From positions 62,001-126,000 of the forward strand of contig NW_027418139.1 in NCBI RefSeq assembly GCF_009905375.1: a DNA stretch of 64,000 nucleotides. The letters run 5' to 3'. Source of the stretch: Apium graveolens (lineage: Eukaryota > Streptophyta > Magnoliopsida > Apiales > Apiaceae). A model generated the notes under the pieces. That model had not been told where the DNA came from. It saw only the letters and a list, made by a program, of their open reading frames with translations, and did not search any database. Positions 34,255 through 45,310 of this stretch are shown piece by piece (positions within the stretch are counted from its first letter, which is position 1; every line of letters starts with the position of its first letter). The position numbers and the translations under genes are program-made.

Positions 34255-34335
34255 CATCTTAAGTCCTGATATTATCTCCTGATAAATATCTTCTGATAAC
34301 TTAAGTTCTGATAACTTAAGTTCTGATATCTTAAT
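34255..34335 (-). repeat. Dispersed-motif cluster in the LTR of E
   Basis: Variants of AAGTYCTGAT recur: AAGTCCTGAT at 34261, then TTCTGATAACTTAAG twice and TTCTGATATCTT. On the element's own strand this is ATCAGAACTT, also found in its linker, spacer and downstream ORF. Confidence 0.8.
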
Positions 34336-34451
34336 AACTGTCTTTAGTATAAGTGCTGATTTCCAGTTAAGTACTGATTTGTCCTGTTAAGTAAGATCTG
34401 AAAACTAAACACAAATCATATTGCACATGACATTATCAAATATATCTAACA

Positions 34452-34462
34452 ATCTCCCCCAA
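34452..34462 (-). other. 3' polypurine tract of E
   Basis: The minus strand reads TTGGGGGAGAT up to the LTR boundary. The adjacent frame reads straight through it. Confidence 0.88.
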
Positions 34463-37060
34463 CTTGTAAATTAGCATTTATCAATTCAGCTGTATCTTCA
34501 CCAGTTTGAAAAATAGCTGCTCTAAGATCTTTTATCTTAGCTTTTCTTATCTCCTGATCTAGTCTAATCAGATATGCCTTGTCAGACTCTAGATTGAATT
34601 CCACAGCCTTATAACCCAGAAAAGTAGTTATGATCTTAGCAGAGTTAGGCTTCATTTCGACAATATCACCTTTGTAATCTCTATACTTGGGACAATATGT
34701 GTTGTTAGACTTTACAGAATAAAGCTTCTTCTGTCTTTGAATTTGTGACTTTAAATAACCTGCAGCACTATCTGTTAATCTGTCTTTCACTTGAGTATAA
34801 ATAGAACATGTTCCAGTTCCTCAAAAATACTTAAGTGGTCTAGCATTTTGCCTAATATGATATACCCTTCCATCTGTCATAAAGTATAAAAAGATATGTT
34901 CTTTCAGAAAGGTATGGTAAACCATTTGTACAGATTCATGTCGATCAATCTTTCAGGAGTTGCTCCAACACCTGGTTCACTTAAGGAAGTTGGATCATTG
35001 GTAGTGTTATGTACTCTTCTTTCATCAGAACTACCCAATCCAGATTTATCTCTTGCTTCCTTTCCTGTAACAACTCTTGCTTCAAAACCACTTGTTGCAG
35101 TCTTCAAAGATTGAGTCTGTTTAGCTTTGGTAAATCCTTGTAGGAGTATCTTTGAAGGTTTAACATGAGCAATGTCAGAGGTTTCCTTTTCCTTATCTTC
35201 TGATATCAAGCCAACTTAAGCTATGTCAGAGGTTGTTTGCTTCATTGTCATATCATTACTTACTACATCTTGACTCTGAACAACATGAGCCATGTCAGAG
35301 GTTGTTTGAAAAATCTTCTTTTGCATCAGAGTAAGATTAGCATCTTCTTCATCATCAGTTATTTCTTCATCCATGACTGGCATATAAACCTTTACAGGTT
35401 TATCAACTTTTTCTTTGCCCTTGGACCTTGGATCAATTTCCACTTGTGATTTGGCTTTGGTTGCCTCAGAATTTGTTCTTTCCTTTATCACAATACCTTT
35501 AGGCTTTGGAAATTTCTTTTCACCAACAGAAGTTTTAGATTTTGTCTTGACACCTTCTGCTTTGAGTCTAGCTTCTTCTTCCTTTAGACTCTCAAAGTCC
35601 ATTCCTGGATTTTCTTTAAGAAATAACTCCTTTGAAATTTCTTCATCAAGTTCCAAATATTCACCAGAACTTATCCTTTTACCAGTATCAGAACTTATTC
35701 TTCTCCCAGTATCAGAACTTGTTCCTTGACTTGTAATTCTAACTTTACTTGATAAAATCCTTTGCCTTGACCTTGACCTCTACCCTTGTTACAGTTTCCC
35801 TGGTCATCATTTCCATCATCCTTTCCCTTTAGTGTCTGAATAGATATGCGTTTGGACTTAATCACTTTCTCCCCCTTTTTGGCATCAGCAGGTAAAAGAA
35901 GATAGACAAGCAATTCCACTGAGGATTGGATCTCATTGAGTTGAGTTTGATGAGAAGCTTGATTCTTTAGAATTTCATCAATCTGAGTTTGTTGCTTCTC
36001 CTGAGTTTTCTCAATGTAGGCAATTCTGTCAAAGGCTGGCTTGAAAAATCTGTTCTTTTCAAGTTTCACATTCATATCTTGCTTGATCAAAGTTTCTTCA
36101 ATTTTATTCACCTTGGCATGAGTTGTTGAGTGTTGACCTTGAAGGTGCCTAGTACTCAATGCAGTAACTTTCAGCTGTGCCTTCAAATCATCATTTATAA
36201 ACATTTCATCAGCTTTTGCCAGATGCTCAGCAAGAATCTTTTCAGAAGGAACAAAACTCACTGTGTTCCATTCCTTAGTCCACTCCTTTCCTCTAGGAGT
36301 TTCACTCCAAGGTACTGGTGCTTCCTTAACAAACTTCTTGATTAGATCAGCTTTATTAACTGTTTGTTGAGGTGCATGTCCTGATGGACCAGCTGTATCA
36401 GCATTTAGATTGGTAGCAGCTTCACCAGTAGTTTCCTCATTGGCAGCATCAGAACTTGCAGATCCTGCAGTATCAGCATCCTCTGATAAAATAGCAGTAT
36501 GTGAGGCTATAGAGGCTTCAACATCATCCTCTAAATTCTGATCTGCAGCTAGGTTCTGATCAACATCCAAAATTGATGTTGTTAGTGGAGTGAGTTGAAT
36601 TGGTGGAGCTTCCAAGTACAAAACCTCAAGCACAATCAAGTTATGAATATCAATTTCAGCACTTGTACCTGGTTCTTCAGTATGTACTGGATCAACTATA
36701 GGTGACATAGGAGGTGTAGGTATTCTGTCTTAAGCAGTTTCTGGTTGTGCAGAAGGAAGTGATTCAATAACAATTGGTTCTGTTGATATCAGAGATTCCT
36801 GATCCCCTTCCTTAGCTGCTTCCACTACATCCTCTGAATATGACTCAACTATGTACCTGTGAGCTCTCTGTTTCTTTAATTTCTTCAACGGTGGAGACAC
36901 TGTAGGAGCTTTATCATCAGAATTTAACTTTCTAAGCCTTTTGAGGGGCCTAGAACTCCCAGTTACAGTATCTTTCTGAGAAGAAACCTTCTCAGCTTCT
37001 ACAACAACATGTTCTGATATGGGAACCTGTTTCTCAGTTATTTCCTCAAATCAGCAGAAT
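34463..37060 (-). pseudogene. Downstream ORF of E, fragmented
   Basis: Four open pieces (36708-35695, 35656-35216, 35209-34904, 34790-34446) and an upstream piece to about 37060 lie in three frames. A TAA at about 36730 separates the upstream piece from the 337-codon piece. The 337-codon piece is acidic and low complexity at first. A coiled-coil, Gln-rich region follows, then ADAKKGEK around a GGGGGAGA tract (35869-35878). That order matches the C downstream ORF, where DDNKKGENK sits on the same kind of tract (22578-22600). No membrane segment or signal peptide is visible. Function is unknown; it was probably lost through mutation. Confidence 0.65.
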
Positions 37061-37305
37061 TTAATCAAAACATTCATCATAAAATAAAATTGAAAATCGA
37101 TGAAGTAAAGATTAATAAATTGCAATTAAACATGCACAGTCACATAATTTGAGAAACAAAGAACAAATCTTACAATTAAAGAAAATTTCATTGATATATC
37201 AGATGATTACATTTGATGAAATTTATCAATTACATGCAGAAATTACAAGATAGTCCTATTTTACGATTCTTAACATCAACAGCCTTAGTCCTAGTCTAAG
37301 AAGAC
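37061..37305 (-). other. AT-rich stretch after the small ORF of E
   Basis: On the minus strand this follows the small ORF stop. It has several AATGAAAT-like and TGTAAT sequences that look like a plant 3' untranslated region. No coding potential is seen. Confidence 0.45.
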
Positions 37306-37578
37306 CTAACGACTACTTCTTCTGCTGCTGACGGAGAGCACTGCAAGACGAATGATTCGTTCTTGCTGACGGAAAACTTCTCTCCTTTCCTCTTCCAACC
37401 TATCAAGATAGAGGTGATACTCCATTGATAAGAACAAGAGTTCTGTATGAACCTCTTATGGAACTGAGTTCCAAAGCTCGTCAGGAATGGCGGTGACATG
37501 CCACTCCTGTTGCCATTTATCACAACTCAACTCGATGTTAAAGGTTTCATAGTTCAGGAACAAGTTGAAATGAACCAT
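37306..37578 (-). pseudogene. Small ORF of E, 90 codons with one internal stop
   Basis: The minus-strand ATG at 37578 opens a frame with one TAA at codon 41 (37456-37458) and a final stop at 37306-37308. The first half is Trp- and aromatic-rich (DKWQQEWHVTAIPDELW). The second half is a likely amphipathic helix (LDRLEEERREVFRQQERI) with an Arg/Ser-rich basic end. I do not recognise it. It has its own TATA-like box (37653-37660), leader, and a 3'-UTR-like tail. It could be a captured small gene or the first exon of the downstream ORF. Confidence 0.5.
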
Positions 37579-37652
37579 TTTTGTTTATGAGAATAAAAAG
37601 AGAGTGAGTTTGTGAGAAAATGAAAGATATATTGGCTGGAATGAATAGTTGG

Positions 37653-37660
37653 TTTAAATA
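37653..37660 (-). promoter_or_regulatory. Possible internal promoter of E
   Basis: The minus strand reads TATTTAAA, preceded directly by CCATTGGC (a CCAAT-type element in reverse), 75 bases before the ATG at 37578. A pyrimidine-rich CTCACTCTC leader lies between. It occupies the same relative position as the TATA at 19589 in C. Confidence 0.45.
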
Positions 37661-39028
37661 GCCAATGGAATACTAAAGGACGCGAGGACTGGTTAAAAAT
37701 TACAAATACAAATAATGACCCCTCGACTCCCTAGACTGATGTGTAATATAACAGTCAATAAAAGATCTAAAGCCAGAGTTAATGTGCACGGGATATAATA
37801 ACAATTACTGTGCGCATGTAGTTTTTCAAGACATACACGCTAATGACTAACCCATAATGATTATGACTGTTTTATCTCACATACACCAATATTCTGTAAA
37901 AATATTATCGTTCAAGTAATGACCAAAAATAAACCAAGTAAATAAATACTGCCATGTCAGCATCAGAACTTGATTATTATCAGGATTTAAAATTCATCAG
38001 AATATGGCTCCTTAACTCGAAAAGTGAATGTTTATTCCTGTAATTCTTCACACAAATACTGATATGGTTTCATCAGAACTTAATCATCAGAACTTCCATC
38101 AGAACTTGTCCTCAGAATTTATGCAATCTGACACATAAATTGTTCATCTAAAACAACATTTATCACCATAGTAATTTTCATCATTCATATGGAGTGTAAG
38201 TGTGTGCATTTAAGCTAAATATCAGACAAAGAGTAAAGTCTGATTCACTTCAGTACATCTTAGAAATAAGGCATAACTAAGAACTTTACTCAAAATATGT
38301 CATTATTCTGAAGCCTACTATTGAATGAGTTCATGCATGAGTCCACCTCAACTATTTTGTGCTCATTTTATGCATATTTTGAAATTCCATTTTACAGTGG
38401 CTTCTCAGTGTAAGTGAGTCACGACTGCTTATCAGAATTTATGCTGTTATCAGAGTATTTTTCCAGTAATCATAGAGTGTGAAAAGTCACCAAGAAAATT
38501 TTATTTTACTTTTCTAATGCATATTACTTAATACCAGCAATGCACTTGGGTCTTCCCTTCCACATTTTTACTCTAGATCTCAAAGGAGTACCTGATATTT
38601 ATTTCTTTTCTTTTCTTTTTCTTTTGATAAGTGAGGCTTATCAACACTTAGTACATGCATCAGATTTACTAACATCAGAACTTCAACAGATAAGAAGCAC
38701 TATTCTAGTTTTTGACTTAGTAATAATATACACAAAGTAAACTTAACTAACCTCAATATCAGAATTTGCTTGTGTTAAAAGATTTCCACATAAACAATTA
38801 CTTCAAATATGGGATCTTTAGTATATTAAAGACTACTAGGTCAGCATCTAGCACAGTTATCCTCATTGGATTGAATAGTCACATAAACATTCATATCACT
38901 ATCAGAGTTTAGAAATTCACATCAGACAACAATCAACACTTAAGCAAATTTCAATTTAAGCACAGAATATACAAAGATAATAATATATGTAAATACTGAT
39001 CATAAAGTCTGATGTATCAGAACATAAA
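37661..39028 (-). other. Spacer of E between RNase H and the small ORF, rich in the dispersed motif
   Basis: These 1.4 kb contain no coding frame. ATCAGAACTT or near variants occur at about 37972, 38072, 38086, 38097 and 38674, with looser ones (ATCAGAATTT, ATCAGAGT) near 38431, 38758 and 38900. The counterpart in C (19164-19695) carries the TCAACGGAT motif instead. Confidence 0.75.
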
Positions 39029-39322
39029 CTAAGCAGATTTAGAGAAAGAACCTGAAACCATTCCAAGTTCATTTACCAATATTGTAAAATTAGCTTCACA
39101 CAGTGGTTTTGTGAAGATATCTGCTAGTTGTTGATTTGTTGGAACAAAATGCAATTCCACTATACCTTCATCCACATGTTCCCTTATGAAGTGGTACCTA
39201 ATGCTGATGTGCTTTGTCATTGAGTGTTGAACTGGATTACCTGTCATAGCAATAGCTCCATAATCCAGTAACTGATTCTTCATCCAAAGAATCTGTGCGC
39301 AACAGCTTCCTGCAGCAATGTA
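39029..39322 (-). pseudogene. pol: RNase H C-terminal part of E pol
   Basis: On the minus strand a TAA at 39320-39322 replaces the expected Glu of the STAEAEY-type segment. The frame then continues with AAGSCCAQILW, KNQLLDYGAIA, HISIRYHFIREHV and ADIFTKPL to the stop at 39029. It shows what C lost at 18899, since the KNQLLDYG segment is whole here. Confidence 0.85.
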
Positions 39323-40265
39323 TTATGCTTCTACAGTTGATGTGGAAATTGACTTCTGTTTCTTACTAAACCAAGAAACCAATCTGCCTCCAAGAAATTG
39401 GCAGCTTCCACTTGTGCTTTTCCTGTCAATTTTGCATCTTGCAAAATCTGCATCTGAGTAACCTATTAGCTTAAAGTCTGATTCGCTAGGATACAACAAT
39501 CCCAGATCAGCTGTAGCCTTAAGGTAATTGAAAATTCTTTTCACACCTGTTAAATGAGGTTCTCTTGGATCTGCTTGAAATCTTGCACAAAGACAGGTAG
39601 CATACATGATATCGGGTCTACTTGTAGTTAGATAGAGTAGAGAGCCAATCATACCTCTGTAATAAGTAATATCTGATGATTTACCAGTATCCTTATCCAG
39701 CTTAGTTGCAGTGGCTATAGAAGTGGATGCACTTGAACAATCTTTCATTCCAAACTTTTTCAACAAATTTCTGGTGTACTTAGATTGACAAATAAAAGTT
39801 CCTTCTTCATTCTGCTTGACTTGAAGGCCCAGAAAATAGTTAACATATATTTGCACCAAAAGTAAGTCATTTCCATGGTTGAGGTAGAACAGTGTTTTGT
39901 CAATAGTCCCTTTGTTAAATCCACTTTCCAGAAGAAACTGAGCTAAAGTCTCATAACATGCTCTTGGAGCTTGCTTAAGGCCATAAAGTGCTTTATCAAG
40001 CAGGTAGACACGATTGGGAAATTTGGGATCTGCAAAGCCTGGAGGTTGTTCAACATATACCTCTTCTTCCAATTCTCCATTAAGAAAAGCACTTTTCACA
40101 TCCATTTGAAAGACTTTAAACTTCTTGTGAGCAGCATAAGCCAAAAATATCCTTATGGCTTCCAATCTAGCAACTGGTGCAAATGTTTCATCATAATCAA
40201 TTCCCTCCTGTTGAGAGTATCCTTTCGCAACCAGCCTTGTTTTATTCCTTGTAATTATGCCATCA
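39323..40265 (-). pseudogene. pol: Reverse transcriptase of E pol, catalytic motif deleted
   Basis: On the minus strand the frame is open from the A2 boundary to 39323. It contains [30 protein letters not shown] and the YGLKQAPRA block. At about 39840-39842 IYV is joined straight to [10 protein letters not shown]. In C about 33 residues lie between these points, starting with the two catalytic Asp of YVDD. This in-frame deletion of roughly 100 bases removes the RT active site. The RNase H start follows with GYSDADFA and [13 protein letters not shown]. The 5' part of the RT is at 61976-62296. Confidence 0.9.
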
Positions 40266-40270
40266 CTGTC
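40266..40270. repeat. Left target-site duplication of A2 (CTGTC)
   Basis: CTGTC precedes the first TG of A2 and recurs at 61971-61975 directly after its last CA. The host frame (RT of E) continues across the two. Confidence 0.95.
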
Positions 40271-41421
40271 TGTAATAACCCCAATTTTTGGAATTTTTAA
40301 AACACAGATGAATAGTAACTTTTGCTGATGATGCTGATTAAGGAAAATTATCAGACCACACTATATAGGAGTACTGTTATGGAAATTCTAAGATCATATT
40401 AGTATTCCATAAAGTAAATAAGGGTTATATAAAGATCGTCAGAATCCAAATTCAAACACTTTGATTTTTCCTGAAAATCCACCAGATACCGAAAGAATTG
40501 AGTATAAGGTAACATGATTAAAAGAATTTAATTCAAGGATTATAAGAGAGGATCATAAAAGGAATATAAAATATTGAGAAAGGTTTAGGGGAACCCAAGT
40601 AATAAGATCCCGGGTATGATCCCTCAAACGATAAACGAGAACGAAAGTTAAGCGAACCGTATAACAGATCAGCGGTCATTAGCCAAGTGATTAGGAGTTA
40701 ATCAAAGAATTAGTGGAGGGTGATGTCATCTCACCAACAAGAAGAGGACAAGTGTGGGATGATGACATAAGGGGATGACTTAAGCATGACAAAAAAGGAG
40801 GGATTAGTTGGTTGATTTTGAATCATTCATTCTTTACCATGGTAAAAAGTTAATTAAACAAACAAAAGGATGTCAACCAAGCAAAGCAAATCAAAAACAC
40901 AAAACACAAAGTTGACCTTCATTATCCAACAAGAAGCTCTCGGCCTTTTGTCCATTTCAAAGAAAGAAAAATTTAAATTCAAGTTCCAAGCTTTGTTAAT
41001 TGGTGAGGTAATTATCCAAGGTTCCTTATGTATAGATATAGCTATTCTATGAATCTAAGCTTCCATTTCCTTCACAATCTCTTCCAATAATTCAAGGAAG
41101 AAGATGGTGAATAGTAACTTTCAAAAAATAACTTTAGTTTTCTTGAATTTATGAAAGTTTAAGGTTATACAAGCAAGGATCAAGGTTCTTTTAGGCATTC
41201 AAAGCTCTTATGTTGTGTTAAGAAGCTTCAAGAAGGTATAAACTCCAAACCCTAGCTTTATTTTTGAGTATTTAGGAATGGTTATGATTGATATAGTATA
41301 TGTGAAGCATGATGCTTGTTTGTTTAAAGTTTGGTTGAGTTTGTAGAGATTTTGATGGTTGAATCTTGGTTATTAGTTAATGAACCTTAGTATGGTTAGT
41401 AGCTTTTGTTGTGATTGAATG

Positions 41422-41426
41422 AGTTG
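41422..41426. repeat. Left target-site duplication of F (AGTTG)
   Basis: AGTTG precedes the first TG of F and recurs at 49007-49011. The 3' LTR of A2 has a single uninterrupted copy at the matching site (about 58861-58867). Confidence 0.95.
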
Positions 41427-42794
41427 TGTAAGTCATATGTCATAGCCTATTTGTATATTCGAGGATTCAACTCAACTCAAATAAGAATGTAATAAGTAAA
41501 TAGTGGATCTACCGTCAGAGAGATCTCGCAAAGTAATATCTGTCAAAGGATTCAGAAACAAGGTTCATCTACAAACTTGAGGAGTTAATTCACTGGAAGA
41601 AGTTCAAGAAGTTGATCATGCCTCAGTGATATAAATCAAGATCGTGGATTTAATCAAGTGACAGAGATCTCATCAGAGTATCATTAATTACAAGGATTTA
41701 ATCTGAAGAAAATCAAAGTGTCAAAGTCAAGACATGAAGAAATGTCACGGAAGTTAGTCACTCATGAACCAGACAGTACATCGAGTGTCAACATTGAAGT
41801 GGTGGAATTGATTCATAATTTCAGTGATTTTCAGAAGATATTCAGAAGATTGGTTGCTGCTCAAGGTTAGTATTAATTCTCTATTAATTAATAAAGTCAT
41901 ATAATTTAATTAAGAAAATAAATTATATCTGCAAAGATTAATTTATTTGATTAATTAAATTAATTGATTAATTAATTCAGAATTAATATTAAGGTTTTTC
42001 AGAATTTGTAATTGGTTAAAATATGTTTTAATTCCAAAAAGACAATTGATTGTATTAGTATGACAATCGGTATGACAATCAATAGTCATACCGAAAGTCA
42101 TGTTAATTCAGTTGATTGTCTTACCAGAATTATTATTAGATTAAAATCACTTATTAATTCAGCAAAAACAATCTGTTTGAACTACTATGACAATCGGTAT
42201 GACAATTGATTGTCCTACCGAAAGTCTTGCTAGTTCATTCTGATTGTCTTGCTAGTTGTAAGGATAGTCCTACCGATTGTCTTGCTGAGCTCAGGATTGT
42301 CTTGCCAGTTCAATTCTATTCGGCTGTTGATTAAAAAGAAGCAGAGCAGCAACAACTCAATCATCCATCCAATACACAAGTCAAAAACAAGAACACAGCA
42401 GCCGCAACAAATATTTCATTTTTCATCTGCTTACTTCAAGATTAAATTTCTAGTTTGTAAAGTTAAATCCAATCAACTAGAAATCATTCTCTTGTTCTTG
42501 TGTAACAATCTAGCGGATCAAAATCCCTAGAACTTAATCTCAAATCGCGTTTAACATTTGATTCTAATTATTGTAAAAATAGAAAAAGTTCATGTCGAAT
42601 TTATTCTAAATTTGTGATAATTAATTTGAGATTAATTCCTTGTAATCGATACAGTTATTGTAACACCTTTCAAGTTTAATAATATTTTTATTTAACTTGA
42701 ATTTTGTTTCACCTTTTTTTTATTCCGCATTTATTCGATTATTTGGTACTGTTTGTATTCAACCCCCCTTCTACAAACACATTGGGACCTAACA
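41427..42794 (+). repeat. 5' LTR of element F (1368 bp)
   Basis: It runs TGTAAGTCATATG to GGGACCTAACA. Its middle holds repeated GACAATC / GATTGTC and TACCGA motifs with two imperfect hairpins. It ends in a CAACCCCCCTTCTACAAAC block. Confidence 0.96.
42040..42310. repeat. GATTGTC / TACCGA motif cluster with hairpins in the LTR of F
   Basis: GACAATCGGTATGAC (42062-42076) pairs with GTCATACCGAAAGTC (42085-42099), with 13 of 15 matching. The pair is repeated at 42189-42203 and 42212-42226. GATTGTCTTGCT-type copies follow to 42310. The same array is in the 3' LTR at about 48252-48522. Confidence 0.88.
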
Positions 42795-42796
42795 AT

Positions 42797-42808
42797 TGGT
42801 ATCAGAGC
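42797..42808 (+). other. Primer-binding site of F
   Basis: TGGTATCAGAGC lies two bases after the 5' LTR end. Confidence 0.95.
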
Positions 42809-42890
42809 CTTCTGATTAACGAACAAATCAAGATCCTAGACTTTTGTGATTTTTCAACTCCTTGAATTTTTATTTATTCAAAAATTCATA

Positions 42891-45110
42891 ATGACTTCAC
42901 ATAAAGTTGGAACCGTTAATATTCCACAATTTGATAAAGAGAATTATATCATGTGGAAGAAGAAGATGCTATTATTTTTACAAGTTGTAAATCCCAAATA
43001 TTCAAACTTGTTAAAGAAGGGTATAAAAACTCCGATGGTTATTGAACCGGAGGTAATAATAGATGGTGTGATGACTACTAAAGCTAGAACCTATCCAAAA
43101 GAGCCCGAAGATTTTACTCCTGCTGAGAAGGAAGAAGCCTCCTTGGATGCCAGCCTTCAATTAATATTAATTGATTCCCTTGATCCCTTGATGAACAGAC
43201 ATGTGATGAACTGTAAAAATTCTAAACACATGTGGGAAACTATTGAGGTAATTAATGAAGGCACAGAGGAAGTTAGGGAGAACAAGTTGGAAATCCTAAC
43301 CTCTGAATATGAACATTTCAAATCAAATCCAGGAGAAGGAATTACTGAAGTGTTTGAGAGGTACAATGCGTTGATCAACAACCTGAACATCAATGGAAAG
43401 TATTATTCAATCAGGGAGGTCAACAAAAAGTTCCTTTTAACACTACCAGCTCATCTTGAACATAGAATCACTGCCATTAGAGAAGCTAGAGATCTGAGTG
43501 AGATTTCTTTGGACAGGCTCTATGGAGTGTTAAAAACCTATGAGTTGGAGCAGATTCAACAGAAGGAAGTCTACGGGAAGGATAGAATGGTCAGCACATC
43601 TATTGCACTTGTAACTGAAGGTCAACAACAACAACAATCTCAACAGTTAGAAAGAATGGTACAGTTTTCCAAGGGTGAGGAAAATGAGTTAGTAGCAGAA
43701 TATGATCCTCCTACTACAAATCAATCAAGTGATGATTTTTATTCCTTGGAAGAGCTGGAGCAATTGGAAGATGAATCAATGGCCCAAATTGTCAAGAGAT
43801 TCTCTAATGTCAGATTCAGGAGGAATCCCAAGCTTAAGTACAAGTCCAACTACAACAAATTCCAGAAAGGTGGATCTTCATCCTCTAACACCAGCAGTGG
43901 TGGGTACAAAACAGGGATGGTTGATCGAAGCACCATTAGATGCTATAACTGCAATGAGTTGGGACACTTTGCCACAGAATGTAGGAAGCCAAAGCAAGTA
44001 AGAAAGAACTCTGAAAGGGCTTATCTGGCAAAGGGAAGAAGCTGGGATGATACTAACAGTGAAGATGAAGAAGAAGGAAATCTTGCTCTTATGGCTATTG
44101 ATGGAAAAGCTTCATCATCAAGAATAGAGGTAAAACTTTCTGATGCTGAAATGGTTTATCATCTAAGAGGTAACTTAGATTGTGCACGTCGTGATAATGA
44201 ACTGTTAAGTTTACAGATCACAGACCTTGAGAAAGAAGTCAATGAATTAAGACTTGTGCACATTAATCAAGACAAATTAAAAGAACAGGTATCTTTTCTA
44301 GAGAATAGAGTTGACTGTTATAGAAAACTCGAAACTATTCTCAAAGATAAGATCACCGGTCTTGAGACTAAGGTTAGAGCCTACTTCAATTCTTGTTCGA
44401 AGGCTAAAGAGTTCTACAGTAAGCAAGCTGTTAATCAAACATCTGGAATAGGTTATGATTACAATGCTGCTATTGGAGAATTAGGCATAAACTCCCCTCC
44501 TCATGTCTGTGCTAAAGGGAGGGAAGTACCACATGTGCTTAAGGGTGTTGATGAACCCCTCTATAAAGCATCAATTGCTGAACCATTTGATGCGACCTCT
44601 TCTGTTATTCAAGAAGAAATACGTGTTGAGGATCATGCTAATGAGAAGATTGTTTCCAAGTCAAGTGAGTCGAAAGTTCCAGTCAAAGTTGTGACTAACT
44701 TAGACATACATGAGTTGGATAACATAAATGCCATGTCTACCATGCATAAATTGCCTGCTGTTAATCACTCTCATAAAGCATGTGGTGTTTCTAATTGTAT
44801 GTCTTGTGCTTTTAATATGATGTATGCTTATTTTAATGGTAAGCATGTGTCTAATGATAAGACTACTCCTCGTCAGCATGTGAATAACAAGAAACATGAT
44901 AGGTCTAAGACTGCTAGTCCTTCTAAGGCTAGAAAGGAGACATTTGTGCCTAAGCTTAAACAGAAATTTGTTAAGGCTGTTTACAAGGTCAAATGTTCAG
45001 TCATTGAGGATGTTGAGACCATTAAAATTAAAAATGTTGTTTTGCCTGACAAAGGACAATTCTACAAGTGTGCCGGGCCCAACCAAGTTTGGGTTCCGAA
45101 GAAGGTCTAA
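42891..45110 (+). CDS. gag: Gag polyprotein of element F, intact
   Basis: I chose the ATG at 42891 (MTSHKVGTVNIPQFD) because the frame upstream has no better ATG and this start aligns with that of C. It encodes 739 residues. The UBN2-type Gag domain covers about residues 60-225 with NEGTEEVRENKLE. A CCHC zinc knuckle (CYNCNELGHFATEC) lies at about residues 351-364. Coiled-coil segments follow around 430-510. A Cys-rich HKACGVSNCMSCAF segment lies near 640 and the protein ends in QVWVPKKV. It would assemble the particle and bind RNA. It is the only intact gene of F and may be kept by selection for packaging. Confidence 0.92.
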   Translation: MTSHKVGTVNIPQFDKENYIMWKKKMLLFLQVVNPKYSNLLKKGIKTPMVIEPEVIIDGVMTTKARTYPKEPEDFTPAEKEEASLDASLQLILIDSLDPLMNRHVMNCKNSKHMWETIEVINEGTEEVRENKLEILTSEYEHFKSNPGEGITEVFERYNALINNLNINGKYYSIREVNKKFLLTLPAHLEHRITAIREARDLSEISLDRLYGVLKTYELEQIQQKEVYGKDRMVSTSIALVTEGQQQQQSQQLERMVQFSKGEENELVAEYDPPTTNQSSDDFYSLEELEQLEDESMAQIVKRFSNVRFRRNPKLKYKSNYNKFQKGGSSSSNTSSGGYKTGMVDRSTIRCYNCNELGHFATECRKPKQVRKNSERAYLAKGRSWDDTNSEDEEEGNLALMAIDGKASSSRIEVKLSDAEMVYHLRGNLDCARRDNELLSLQITDLEKEVNELRLVHINQDKLKEQVSFLENRVDCYRKLETILKDKITGLETKVRAYFNSCSKAKEFYSKQAVNQTSGIGYDYNAAIGELGINSPPHVCAKGREVPHVLKGVDEPLYKASIAEPFDATSSVIQEEIRVEDHANEKIVSKSSESKVPVKVVTNLDIHELDNINAMSTMHKLPAVNHSHKACGVSNCMSCAFNMMYAYFNGKHVSNDKTTPRQHVNNKKHDRSKTASPSKARKETFVPKLKQKFVKAVYKVKCSVIEDVETIKIKNVVLPDKGQFYKCAGPNQVWVPKKV

Positions 45111-45310
45111 TCTATTTGCAGTGCAGGGCATTAAACAGGTGTAACCTGTAGTGTGGATTCTTGACAGTGGATCATCAAGACATATGACCGGAGATAGAGC
45201 CCTGCTATCAAATGTGGTTGAGAAAGCTGGCCCCCTGGTTACCTTTGGAGATAACAGCAAAGGTTTATCTGAGGGATATGGCTGTTTGCAAGCTGGGAAT
45301 GTTATCATTG
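45111..45310 (+). pseudogene. pol: Protease stump of F
   Basis: After the gag stop, a TTTGCAGTGCAG|GG sequence (to 45126) leads into the +1 frame. There WILDSGSSRHMTGD (from 45154) is the aspartic protease motif, followed by TFGDNSKG. Homology to pol ends at about 45310, where the sequence departs abruptly. Integrase, RT and RNase H never appear. Confidence 0.85.

Larger units (their letters stand above)
33830..34451 (-). repeat. 3' LTR of element E (622 bp)
   Basis: It begins TGTTAGGTCACAC and ends TATATCTAACA on the plus strand. The polypurine tract abuts the right end, which fixes the minus orientation. On the minus strand a TATA sequence is at 34061-34068. Repeats of TTCTGATAACTTAAG at about 34291-34335 include the AACTTAAGTT palindrome twice and belong to the element's dispersed motif. 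Confidence 0.88.
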
